NCBI GenBank assembly: GCA_030679805.1
Contig: JAUXST010000440.1
Coordinates: forward strand, 1 to 34,944
Direction: 5' to 3'
Origin: Reyranella sp.
GTDB lineage: Bacteria > Pseudomonadota > Alphaproteobacteria > Reyranellales > Reyranellaceae
DNA: 34,944 bases
Shown here: piece after piece, positions 8,862 to 16,214 of the stretch
How positions within the stretch are numbered: position 1 is the first letter of the stretch
Layout: every line of letters begins with the position of its first letter
Notes under the pieces: model-generated
Seen by the model: only the letters and a program-made list of their open reading frames with translations
Told to the model about the DNA's origin: nothing
The model's database searches: none
Translations under genes and position numbers: made by a program

Positions 8862-10457
8862 ATGCAGGCCGACTACGTTGTCGTGGGCGCCGGCTCTGCC
8901 GGCTGCACCGTTGCCGCACGTCTCAGCGAGACCGGCGCGTCGGTCGTGCTGCTCGAGGCCGGGCCCACCGACTGGCACCCGATGATCCACATCCCGGCCG
9001 GCATGCGCTCGCTGATCCGCAATCCGCTGGTCAACTGGAACTTCACCACCGAGCCCGAGAAGGGCACCGGCGATCGCCGCATGGAATGGCCGCGCGGCCG
9101 CACGCTGGGCGGCTCGAGTTCGATCAACGGCATGCTCTATGTGCGCGGTGCGCCGGCCGACTTCGATGGCTGGGCCCAGATGGGCTGCCGCGGCTGGAGC
9201 TACGACGACGTGCTGCCCTACTTCATGAAGTCCGAGGACTACATCCAGGGCGGAGATCCCGCCGTGCGCGGCCAGGGCGGGCCGCTCAAGGTCGAGGACT
9301 ACCGCACCATCCTGCCGCTGACCCACCGCTTCGTCGAAGCCGCCCAGCAGGCGGGCTTCGCCTTCAACCCCGATCTCAACGGCAGGACGCGGCACGGCGT
9401 CGGCTACTCCCAGATGACGCGGCGCGGCCGCTTCCGCGGTTCTACAGCGCAGACCTATCTGCGTGAGGCCAAGGGCCGGCCCAATCTGCGCGTCGAAACC
9501 AACGCCCAGGCGGGCAAGCTGCTGTTCGACGGCAAGCGCTGCGTCGGCGCCACCTTCCAGCGCAACGGCAAGCTCCACGAGGTGCGCGCCAACCGCGAGG
9601 TGATCGTCTCGGGCGGGGCCATCAACTCGCCGCACATCCTGCAGATCTCCGGCATCGGTCCGGCCGCGCACCTGCAATCGTTCGGCATCCCGGTGACGCA
9701 CGACCTGCCTGGAGTCGGCGCCAACTTGATCGACCACTACGTCATCCGCGTCGTCCATCGCGTGCACGGCGCCGAGACGGTGAACGAGGTCGCGCGCTTC
9801 CCGCGCGTGCTGCCGGAGATCCTGCGCTTCTTCTTCACCGGCAAGGGCGCCCTCACCTTTGGCGTCACCACCTCGCAGGTCTTCTGCGACAGCCGCGAGG
9901 GCCTGGCCTCGCCCGACCTGCAGCTGCTGTTCACGCCGGGCAGCACCCATCCGCTGAAGTTCGGCCAGCTCGACGAGAAGCCTGGCATGAGCTGCGTCGT
10001 CTGCGTCGTGAAACCCGACAGCCGCGGCACCATCATGGCGGCGTCGTCCGATCCCTTCGCCCGTCCCGCGATCAAGCCCAATTACCTCTCGACGCACACC
10101 GACGAGCTTGCCCTGCTGGGCGGCGTGCGCCACGCCCGCCGCATCTTCGCCGCGGCGGCGCTGGCACAGCACAGCTCGGGCGAAATCCAGCCCGGCCCCG
10201 ACCTCACGAGCGATGCCGACCTGCTGGCATATGCCCGCCGTGCCGGCAACACGCTCTATCACCCGGTCGGCACCTGCAGGATGGGCGAGGACCCGCGCGC
10301 CGTCGTCGACTCCCGCCTGCGCGTGCGCGGCATCGAAGGCCTCCGGGTCATGGACGCCTCGGTGATGCCGACGTTGACCACCGGCAACACCAACGCCCCC
10401 ACCATCATGATCGCCGAGAAGGGCGCGGCGATGATCCGCGAGGACGCCAGGGCCTGA
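8862..10457 (+). CDS. GMC-family FAD oxidoreductase (choline/alcohol dehydrogenase-like)
   Basis: A 531-residue flavoprotein that would oxidise an alcohol to an aldehyde or ketone. The FAD dinucleotide site is GAGSAG (9-14), the GMC signature GRTLGGSSSINGMLYVRG spans 79-96, and the C-terminal half carries YHPVGTCRMG (catalytic His region) and GNTNAPTIMIAEKGA. No signal peptide is seen. The start at 8862 is set by GGGAGAA overlapping the stop of the upstream flavoprotein gene; longer in-frame starts would run back into that gene. The pairing with an FMO-like enzyme suggests consecutive oxidations of one compound (for example hydroxylation then dehydrogenation), which is inference. Confidence 0.94.
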   Translation: MQADYVVVGAGSAGCTVAARLSETGASVVLLEAGPTDWHPMIHIPAGMRSLIRNPLVNWNFTTEPEKGTGDRRMEWPRGRTLGGSSSINGMLYVRGAPADFDGWAQMGCRGWSYDDVLPYFMKSEDYIQGGDPAVRGQGGPLKVEDYRTILPLTHRFVEAAQQAGFAFNPDLNGRTRHGVGYSQMTRRGRFRGSTAQTYLREAKGRPNLRVETNAQAGKLLFDGKRCVGATFQRNGKLHEVRANREVIVSGGAINSPHILQISGIGPAAHLQSFGIPVTHDLPGVGANLIDHYVIRVVHRVHGAETVNEVARFPRVLPEILRFFFTGKGALTFGVTTSQVFCDSREGLASPDLQLLFTPGSTHPLKFGQLDEKPGMSCVVCVVKPDSRGTIMAASSDPFARPAIKPNYLSTHTDELALLGGVRHARRIFAAAALAQHSSGEIQPGPDLTSDADLLAYARRAGNTLYHPVGTCRMGEDPRAVVDSRLRVRGIEGLRVMDASVMPTLTTGNTNAPTIMIAEKGAAMIREDARA

Positions 10458-10738
10458 GCCCGGATTGGACCGTTTTTGGGCACACCTCGTTGTGCCACAG
10501 GCTGTGCCACCGGCGCCGGCGACTTTCGTTCATCGGTGTCCGCACTCACGTAAAGAAAAACGCCCGGAACGGCGATCGTCCGGGCGTTGCCAGCAGTGCC
10601 TGCAAAGAAGCTCCGACTGTAGCGGAAAACCAGCGCAAAACCTGCTGAACCTGCAAACTAGTAGCTCTGGCCGGAGCCGCGAAGCGATAGAGCTTCGAGC
10701 GACAGGCTTCCCTCCTTCGAGCGCGTTGTCGGATGGAC
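10458..10738. other. Intergenic region between convergent genes
   Basis: 281 nt without a credible gene. It holds GGCACA-CCTCGT-TGTGCC (10479-10496), the 10-nt palindrome CCGGCGCCGG near 10510, and the terminator hairpin at 10561-10586. The part between that hairpin and the ChrA stop (10587-10738) would be a long 3' untranslated region of the chrA transcript. I recognise no RNA family in it. Confidence 0.5.
10556..10586 (-). terminator. Rho-independent terminator of the padR-chrA transcript
   Basis: CGCCCGGA (10561-10568) pairs perfectly with TCCGGGCG (10579-10586) around a 10-nt loop. On the minus strand the stem is followed at once by TTTTTCTTT (complement of 10552-10560), the standard layout of an intrinsic terminator. 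It lies about 150 nt beyond the chrA stop, so the transcript would have a long 3' tail. Confidence 0.8.
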
Positions 10739-11968
10739 CTACAAAGCGGCGGTGACGGCACCCCCGACGGCACAGAGAACGACGACCAGCCAGGGCGGCG
10801 TCTTCCACATGAACAACAGGAGAAACGCGCCGGCGCCGAGCGCGAAGTCGGCGGAACTGGTGATCCCCGCCGTCCACACCGGATCGTAGAGAGCCGCCAG
10901 CAGGATACCGACGACGGCGGCGTTGACGCCGCGCAGCGCCGCCTGGGCGGCACTCCGCCTCCGGAGTTCTTCCCAGAACGGCAGGGCACCGATGACCAGC
11001 AGGAAGGACGGCGCGAACGCCGCCACGAGGCAGAGGGTGGCGCCCACCACGCCGTTGGGTTGCGGCGTCATGATCGCGCCGAGGTAGGCTGCAAAGGTCG
11101 TCAGCGGACCGGGTATGGCCTGGGCGGCGCCATATCCGGCGAGGAAGAGGTCGTTGCTGACCCAGCCGGGCGGGACGACCGCTTCCTGCAGCAGCGGCAG
11201 GATCACATGCCCGCCGCCGAACACCAGTGCCCCCGCGCGATAGAAGGCATCGAACAGTTTTACGCCATGCGAAGGAGTCGCGGCGGCAAGCAGGGGCAGG
11301 CCGGCCAGCAGGACGAAGAAGATCGCCAGCAGGACGGCGCCGGTGCGGCGGCTCACGGGTAACGGCAAGGAGACGTGATCGGTCGGCGCCTCGGCGCGAA
11401 GCAGCAGGGTCCCGACGATGCCGCCCACCAGGATCATGCCGACGAGCGCCAAGGCCGACGGCAGCGCCAGGACGACGACGGTCGTGACGACGGCGATCGT
11501 GGCCCGATCGCGATCGGGTGTCAGCGTCCGCGTCATCCCCAGCACCGCCTGGGCGACAACAGCCACGGCGGCGACTTTCAGCCCGTGCAGCCATCCGGAG
11601 CCGCCGAGACCGCCCAGCGCATCGACGCCATAAGCGAAGGCCACGAGCGCGATGGCCGACGGCAACGTGAAACCCACCCAGGCCGCGAAGGCACCGGCGT
11701 ATCCTGCCCGCGACAGGCCGAGGGCGATGCCGACCTGGCTCGATGCCGGGCCGGGGAGAAACTGGCAGAGGGCGACGATATCGGCGTAGGTGCGATCGTC
11801 GATCCATCGCCGCTTGGCGACGAATTCCTCGCGGAAATAGCCGAGATGGGCGACCGGACCGCCGAACGACGTGAGGCCGAGTCGCAAAAAAATGGCGAGG
11901 ACCTCGGCCCAGGTCCCGGGCGCGCCGCCCGTGGAGGCGGCGGGTGTCTTTTCGGTAACCTCGGTCAT
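10739..11968 (-). CDS. chrA: Chromate transporter ChrA (two-domain, long form)
   Basis: A 409-residue inner-membrane protein built of two homologous halves, as in the long-chain CHR family. The N-terminal half has FGGPVAHLGYFREEFV and PGPASSQVG, and the C-terminal half has the matching FGGGHVILPLLQEAVV and PGPLTTFAAYLGA. Members of the family export chromate using the proton gradient. The start ATG overlaps the stop of the PadR gene (ATGA, 11965-11968), so translation is coupled and the pair is one unit. PadR-ChrA pairing is a known arrangement. Some CHR proteins may carry other oxyanions such as sulfate, and here the divergent neighbour is a TauE/SafE sulfur-anion permease. Confidence 0.93.
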   Translation of the reverse strand: MTEVTEKTPAASTGGAPGTWAEVLAIFLRLGLTSFGGPVAHLGYFREEFVAKRRWIDDRTYADIVALCQFLPGPASSQVGIALGLSRAGYAGAFAAWVGFTLPSAIALVAFAYGVDALGGLGGSGWLHGLKVAAVAVVAQAVLGMTRTLTPDRDRATIAVVTTVVVLALPSALALVGMILVGGIVGTLLLRAEAPTDHVSLPLPVSRRTGAVLLAIFFVLLAGLPLLAAATPSHGVKLFDAFYRAGALVFGGGHVILPLLQEAVVPPGWVSNDLFLAGYGAAQAIPGPLTTFAAYLGAIMTPQPNGVVGATLCLVAAFAPSFLLVIGALPFWEELRRRSAAQAALRGVNAAVVGILLAALYDPVWTAGITSSADFALGAGAFLLLFMWKTPPWLVVVLCAVGGAVTAAL

Positions 11969-12285
11969 CGACGCTTGTCCAATTCGTTGAAGAGTTCACG
12001 CACTTTTTCCGTCGCCACCGCAAGCGCTGCCCGCCCTTGGCGTGTTGCCCGATAGTGCCGGCGCGCGCGCCGGCCGGCGCCCTCGGTCCTGGACTTCAGG
12101 TAGCCCTTGCGCTCGAGGCCATGCAGCATGGGATAAAGCGTTCCCGGGCCGATCCTGTAGCCATGCTCGCGCAGCTCCTCGAGCATCCAGTTGCCGAAGA
12201 ACTCGCCCTCTGCCGCATGATGCAGGATGTGGAGCCGGATCAACCCGGCAAGAATATCGTGATGCTTTGCTGCCGCCATGCCCAC
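11965..12285 (-). CDS. PadR-family transcriptional regulator
   Basis: A 106-residue winged-helix protein. Its core FFGNWMLEELREHGYRIGPGTLYPMLHGLERKGYL is the diagnostic PadR DNA-binding region, followed by the wing (SRTEGAGRRARRHYRAT) and a C-terminal helix for dimer formation. It ends in a 4-nt overlap with chrA and so likely controls chrA and itself. The palindromes in the upstream divergent region are its probable operators. ATG 12285 or ATG 12279 (two codons later) are both possible starts. The inducer may be chromate or a related stress, which is inferred from the partner gene only. Confidence 0.93.
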   Translation of the reverse strand: MGMAAAKHHDILAGLIRLHILHHAAEGEFFGNWMLEELREHGYRIGPGTLYPMLHGLERKGYLKSRTEGAGRRARRHYRATRQGRAALAVATEKVRELFNELDKRR

Positions 12286-12310
12286 AGTGCCACGCCAATC
12301 GAAGTCCGTA

Positions 12311-12350
12311 ATCGAATTTCGATACTAATCTTGCTTTCTTGACCTGACAA
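12311..12350 (-). promoter_or_regulatory. padR-chrA promoter with palindromic operator
   Basis: On the minus strand, -35 TTGTCA (12345-12350) is separated by 17 nt from -10 TAGTAT (12322-12327). The perfect palindrome ATCGAA-T-TTCGAT (12311-12323) overlaps the downstream edge of the -10 box. A repressor bound there would block transcription, fitting PadR autoregulation. Confidence 0.65.
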
Positions 12351-12400
12351 CAGAGCCGAGGATCCACGCTCAAACCATTGCGCTGCGAAATTGCAGCCCT

Positions 12401-12431
12401 TTGATCGATATTCGATATCGAGATACGATAT
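12401..12431 (+). promoter_or_regulatory. tauE-like gene promoter with two overlapping palindromic operators
   Basis: On the plus strand, -35 TTGATC (12401-12406) and -10 TACGAT (12424-12429) have a 17-nt spacer. ATCGA-TAT-TCGAT (12404-12416) and ATATCG-AGATA-CGATAT (12415-12431) are both perfect and together cover the whole promoter. The half-site ATCGA is the same as in the palindrome on the padR side, so one regulator probably controls both directions. Confidence 0.65.
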
Positions 12432-12465
12432 TAGTGGCAGTTTTCTCCGCGAGGGGCCTGCGTCC

Positions 12466-13251
12466 ATGGATCTCTTCGTCATCGGTGCGGCGGCGCTCCT
12501 GGTGTCGGGCCTGACCCTGTTTTCGGGGTTCGGCCTCGGTACGGTGTTGATGCCCGTGTTCGCGCTGTTCTTTCCGGTGCCCGTGGCGATCGCTGCGACG
12601 GCCGTCGTCCATCTCGCCAACAACCTGTTCAAGATCGCGCTTGTCGGACGGCAGGCGGACTGGGGCGTGGTGCTGCGCTTCGGCATTCCTGCGGCGGCGG
12701 CGGCAATGGTCGGTGCGAGCACGCTCTTCCTGTTCGCGGATTTGCCTGTGCTTACGACGTACGAGCTGGGTGGACGCAAGCACGCGATCACCGCGCTGAA
12801 GGTAGTCATTGGCGCGCTGATCATCGCGTTTGCCGGTCTCGAGCTGATCCCGCGCCTTGCGAAGCTGGCCTTTCCGCCGCGCTACCTGTTCATCGGCGGC
12901 CTTCTCTCGGGATTCTTCGGCGGTCTGTCCGGCAACCAGGGCGCCTTCCGGTCGGCGTTCCTGATCAAGGCGGGACTCGACAAGGAAGCATTCGTCGGCA
13001 CGGGCGTCGTGTCGACCGTGATCGTCGATACCGTGCGGTTGATCGTTTACGGCGTGTCCTTCTACACTTCCAGTTTCGTCGCACTGGAGGCGAGTGTCGC
13101 CGCTTCCGTCGTGGTGGCGGTCGCGAGCGCCTTCGTTGGCGCCTATGCTGGAGCGCGCCTGCTGGAAAAAGTGACCCTGCGTTTCGTGCAGCTCATCGTC
13201 GCCGTCGCGATGGTCGCCTTCGGCATCGCCTTGGGTGGGGGGATCATCTAG
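12466..13251 (+). CDS. TauE/SafE-family sulfite/sulfur-anion permease
   Basis: A 261-residue inner-membrane protein with about eight predicted helices and the family glycine-rich hairpin GGLLSGFFGGLSGNQGAF in the second half (with GFGLGTVLMPVFALF in the first). Family members export sulfite, sulfoacetate or related organosulfur anions, but many are uncharacterised. ATG 12466 is chosen because GAGGGG lies 9 nt upstream; the in-frame start at 12391 would place the operators inside the coding region. It is divergent from padR-chrA and shares the operator type, so it may be part of the same oxyanion response. A cytochrome and a DUF442 remnant follow. Confidence 0.9.
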   Translation: MDLFVIGAAALLVSGLTLFSGFGLGTVLMPVFALFFPVPVAIAATAVVHLANNLFKIALVGRQADWGVVLRFGIPAAAAAMVGASTLFLFADLPVLTTYELGGRKHAITALKVVIGALIIAFAGLELIPRLAKLAFPPRYLFIGGLLSGFFGGLSGNQGAFRSAFLIKAGLDKEAFVGTGVVSTVIVDTVRLIVYGVSFYTSSFVALEASVAASVVVAVASAFVGAYAGARLLEKVTLRFVQLIVAVAMVAFGIALGGGII

Positions 13252-13280
13252 GCAACAGAGTCCATGCAGAGGAGAGGATG

Positions 13281-13790
13281 ATGAAACGCTATGCTCTCGC
13301 GTCCCTGACGGCGATCTGCCTGGCCAGCGGACTGGGATACGTCCATGCACAGACCGACCAATCGCGTCGCATGTCTAATGCTTGGCTGCTCGATGCGCCC
13401 AATGACACCGAGCGGTTCCGCCTGCTTCAGCGGTATCTCCGGGGCTTCGATCAACCGATGTGGGAGGTCGGCGAGCGCTACCAGAAACTCTATGACGCGC
13501 TCAAGCTGGAGAACTACGACATGGCGCTGTACCAGTGGGACAAGATCAAGGTGACGATCCAGAGCGGATATCTCAAACGGCCCGCCCGCAAAGCCAACGC
13601 CGACGCGTTCCTGCTCGACCAGAACTGGGCCGTGGTGGACGCGGCTTTCAAGAGCCGGAACAAGGCGAAAGCTTGGGACGGCTTTGAATTGGCGCGCAAT
13701 TCTTGCATGTCGTGTCATGAGGCGGAGAAGGTCGCGTTCATGAATAATCAGCCGCTGTTCCATGACACGGTGCCGCCGGCCAAACGGTGA
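13281..13790 (+). CDS. Exported c-type cytochrome-like protein with one C-terminal haem site
   Basis: A small periplasmic protein of about 169 residues with a signal peptide ending near AQT (YVHAQ). The mature part is largely helical and Tyr/Trp-rich, and the only CxxCH, CMSCH, lies about 25 residues from the C-terminus. That placement recalls cytochrome c' (class II), where four helices precede the haem site, but I do not recognise a named family. ATG 13281 is preferred over ATG 13278 because AGGAG is then at a normal spacing. It starts 29 nt after the permease stop and may be co-transcribed with it. Electron transfer linked to sulfur-compound oxidation is a guess. Confidence 0.8.
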   Translation: MKRYALASLTAICLASGLGYVHAQTDQSRRMSNAWLLDAPNDTERFRLLQRYLRGFDQPMWEVGERYQKLYDALKLENYDMALYQWDKIKVTIQSGYLKRPARKANADAFLLDQNWAVVDAAFKSRNKAKAWDGFELARNSCMSCHEAEKVAFMNNQPLFHDTVPPAKR

Positions 13791-13847
13791 CGCAACGAGG
13801 CGTCCAGGGCGTATCGACGCCATAGCCGAAGCAAGAGGAATGATTTC

Positions 13848-14033
13848 ATGAAGCCGCCGATCAAGATCGACGACAAGGTGATGGCCGGAGCGCAGCCGGG
13901 CGAGGACGACTTGGCCGTGCTCGCAAAGCAGGGCATCACCACGATCATCAACCTGCGCCGGACGGGCGAGTCCAATCAGCCGATCGCGCCGGCCGCTACG
14001 CCTTCCCGCCCCACAGCCGACGCGTGGCGATAG
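13848..14033 (+). pseudogene. Truncated DUF442 (Blh-like phosphatase-fold) gene
   Basis: The first 45 or so residues (IDDKVMAGAQPGEDDLAVLA, then TIINLRRTGE) match the start of the DUF442 / beta-lactamase-hydrolase-like N-terminal domain, which is a dual-specificity-phosphatase fold. A good ribosome-binding site AGAGGA (13834-13839) precedes it. After about residue 46 the similarity stops, the HCxxGxR catalytic loop is missing, and the frame ends inside the 3' end of the convergent methyltransferase gene. The intact domain is about 110 residues, so this is a remnant with a breakpoint near 13975-13996. In sulfide-detoxification operons DUF442 genes often sit with TauE/SafE permeases, which fits the location. 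Confidence 0.7.
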
Positions 14034-15162
14034 CGGCGCCCTCGCTGCAACTCTTGAGCTTGGCCCACACCACGTCCTCGGTGACCATCTCGCCGCCGGC
14101 GAAAGTGCAGAAACCGCAATCGCTCGAGGCGATGACGCGACTCCTGTCGCCCACGGCGTCGACCGCCTCGCAGATGCGATTGGCGATGACCTCGGGATGC
14201 TCGACGAAGTTGGTGGTCGAGTCGATCACGCCGGGCAGCAGCAGGAAACCGTCGGGAAGCTTGTTCTTCTTGAGCGCAGCGTACTCGTGCTGGTGGCGCG
14301 GGTTGGCGAACTCGATGGAGAGCGCGCCGACCTTGGCCTGGTAGAGCGCCGGCAGAATGTAGTGCATAGGGATGTCGTCGACGTGCGGGCCCTCCCAGTT
14401 GCCCCAGCAGCAATGAAGCCTGACGCGCTCGCGCGGGATCCCGGCGAGCGCCTCGTTCAGCGCCGCGACATGCATGTCGACGATCTTCAGGAACTCGGGC
14501 GTGCTCTTGTCCTGGAACAGGGTGGTGCGTTCCATGGCGAGGTCGGGTGCATCGATCTGCAGGATGAAGTCGCGTGCAATCAACTCGTATTCCTTGGCGA
14601 TCTGACGGGCCAAGGCGAAAACATAAGCCTCGTGGCTGTCGTAGTGCGCGTTCAACAGGGTGGTGGCGATGATGCCGGGCGAAGGCGCCGTCATGAACGT
14701 CTCGACGGGCTTCCCGGCCTGTTGGGCGAGTGCGGCCTTGAACAGGCGGCATTCTTCCTCGGCCGAACGAAGATCGTCATAGACGACTTCGCCGATGGCC
14801 TGCGGCGCATTGCGGACCTTGGTGCGCCGGGGTGCGCGGCGGGCCCACTGGGCCGCAAACATCGGGAAGTTCGCGTAGTCGGTCGGCGAGGGCCGCTTCG
14901 ATTCGCCGCCAAAGCCCTTCATGCGCTGGGCGACATAGGTCTGGAAGCCGACTCGCGGCTGCTCGCCATCGTTCACGATATCGATCCCGGCTGCGCATTG
15001 CTGGGCCACGACATGATGCACGGCTTCCTCGCCAAGGCGGGCCAGCCGCGTTTTGTCGATGGCCTCGCCCGCCTCGTCGCGGATCAGCAGATCGCTGAGC
15101 TCGGGGTTGCGCGGCAGGCTGCCGACATGCGTGGTGAGGATCCGCTCCTCGCTGCGATGCAT
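13996..15162 (-). CDS. MetE-like (cobalamin-independent methionine synthase II family) methyltransferase
   Basis: A 388-residue single-barrel protein resembling the C-terminal catalytic half of MetE. It has TTHVGSLPR near the start, the zinc-site region RLHCCWGNWEGPH in the middle and SSDCGFCTFAGG near the end, which supply His/Cys ligands. Such short MetE-II proteins may methylate homocysteine or act on other thiols, some in catabolic pathways; the substrate is not defined. I chose ATG 15162 because GGGGGAGAGG lies just upstream; the GTG at 15177 would place the ribosome-binding site inside the gene. It follows the Bug binding-protein gene by 19 nt, suggesting one transcript. Confidence 0.9.
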   Translation of the reverse strand: MHRSEERILTTHVGSLPRNPELSDLLIRDEAGEAIDKTRLARLGEEAVHHVVAQQCAAGIDIVNDGEQPRVGFQTYVAQRMKGFGGESKRPSPTDYANFPMFAAQWARRAPRRTKVRNAPQAIGEVVYDDLRSAEEECRLFKAALAQQAGKPVETFMTAPSPGIIATTLLNAHYDSHEAYVFALARQIAKEYELIARDFILQIDAPDLAMERTTLFQDKSTPEFLKIVDMHVAALNEALAGIPRERVRLHCCWGNWEGPHVDDIPMHYILPALYQAKVGALSIEFANPRHQHEYAALKKNKLPDGFLLLPGVIDSTTNFVEHPEVIANRICEAVDAVGDRSRVIASSDCGFCTFAGGEMVTEDVVWAKLKSCSEGAAIATRRLWGGKA

Positions 15163-15181
15163 AAACCTCTCCCCCACCCGG

Positions 15182-16153
15182 CTAGTCGATCGTGGCGCCG
15201 GCCGCCTTCACCACCTCGGCCCATTTGGCGCGGTCGGCCTTCACCGTGGCCTTGAACTGCGCGAGCGTCTCGTAACGCGGCGTGTTGCCGAGTTCGACCA
15301 GCTTCTTGGCAACCTCGGGATCCTCGATTGCTATCTTGAGCGCGGCGTTCATCTTGGCGGCGATCGCCGGATCGAGCCCCTTGGGTGCGAAGATGCCGAA
15401 CCAGATGTAGCTCTCGTAGCCCGGCAGGCCCTGCTCGGCGATGGTCGGCAGGTCGGGCATGGCGCCGACGCGCTTGGCCGTGGTGACGCCCAGCAGGCGG
15501 ACCTTGCCGGCCTTGGCGTGCTGCATCATGGCCTGCAGCAGCGCGAAGACGCAGCAGGTCTCGCCCTTCAGCACCGAGTTGGTGGCGTCCGGCCCGCCCT
15601 TGTAGGGCACATGGACCATGTCGAGGCCGGCCTGCTTGTTGAAGGCGGCAAAGGCGAGATGCGTACCGGTGCCGTTGCCGGTCGAGGCATAGCTGTACTT
15701 GCCGGGCGCCGCCTTCACCTTGGCGATGAAGTCCTGAACGTTCTTGGCGTCGATCACCGCGGGATTGATGGCCAGCACGTTGGGAATGTCGGCGATGGTC
15801 GAGATCGGCGTAAAGTCCGCCTCGACGTCGAACGGCAGCTTCTTGTAGAGCGCGGCATTGACGCCATGCGTCGCCGCCGTGCCGAGCAGGAAGGTGTAGC
15901 CGTCGGCCGGTGCCCGGAAGACCGTCTCCGAGGCGACGTTGCCGCCGGCGCCGCTCTTGTAGTCGATGACCAGCCGCTGCCCGAGCGTCTTCTCCAGCGA
16001 CGGCTGCAGTAGGCGCGCCACGACATCGACCCCCGAGCCAGCGGGGAAGCCCATGTAGATGGTGATCGGCCGGCTCGGCCACTCCTGCGCCTGCACCTGC
16101 ATCGATGCCGCAGAGAGGAAGAGTGCGAGCGCGCCCAGCAGAAGTCTCAGCAT
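15182..16153 (-). CDS. Bug-family (TctC-type) periplasmic substrate-binding protein
   Basis: A 323-residue periplasmic receptor with a Sec signal peptide (LLLGALALFLSAASMQVQAQ, cleavage near residue 22). The mature start WPSRPITIYMGFPAGSGVD and the next segment VIDYKSGAGGNVA are the family ligand loops. Bug proteins bind carboxylates such as citrate or nicotinate, sometimes for a TctAB tripartite transporter, but no tctA or tctB is in the window. Orphan members are very common in betaproteobacteria and in some alphaproteobacteria. It lies upstream of the MetE-like gene in the same direction and divergent from the acyl-CoA dehydrogenase. Confidence 0.94.
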   Translation of the reverse strand: MLRLLLGALALFLSAASMQVQAQEWPSRPITIYMGFPAGSGVDVVARLLQPSLEKTLGQRLVIDYKSGAGGNVASETVFRAPADGYTFLLGTAATHGVNAALYKKLPFDVEADFTPISTIADIPNVLAINPAVIDAKNVQDFIAKVKAAPGKYSYASTGNGTGTHLAFAAFNKQAGLDMVHVPYKGGPDATNSVLKGETCCVFALLQAMMQHAKAGKVRLLGVTTAKRVGAMPDLPTIAEQGLPGYESYIWFGIFAPKGLDPAIAAKMNAALKIAIEDPEVAKKLVELGNTPRYETLAQFKATVKADRAKWAEVVKAAGATID

Positions 16154-16214
16154 GCCTGTCTCCTAAAGCTCCATGATTTGGATACTATGCTGCGGCAACG
16201 CAGAGGGAAAAGCC

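Noticed and set aside
8742-10262. A 506-codon minus-strand frame opposite the GMC oxidoreductase
   Set aside because: Shadow frame; the GMC signatures and ribosome-binding site are on the plus strand.
10458-10738. tRNA or attachment site in the intergenic region
   Set aside because: No TPsiC-like box, no acceptor stem and no integrase gene; only short palindromes and a terminator are visible.
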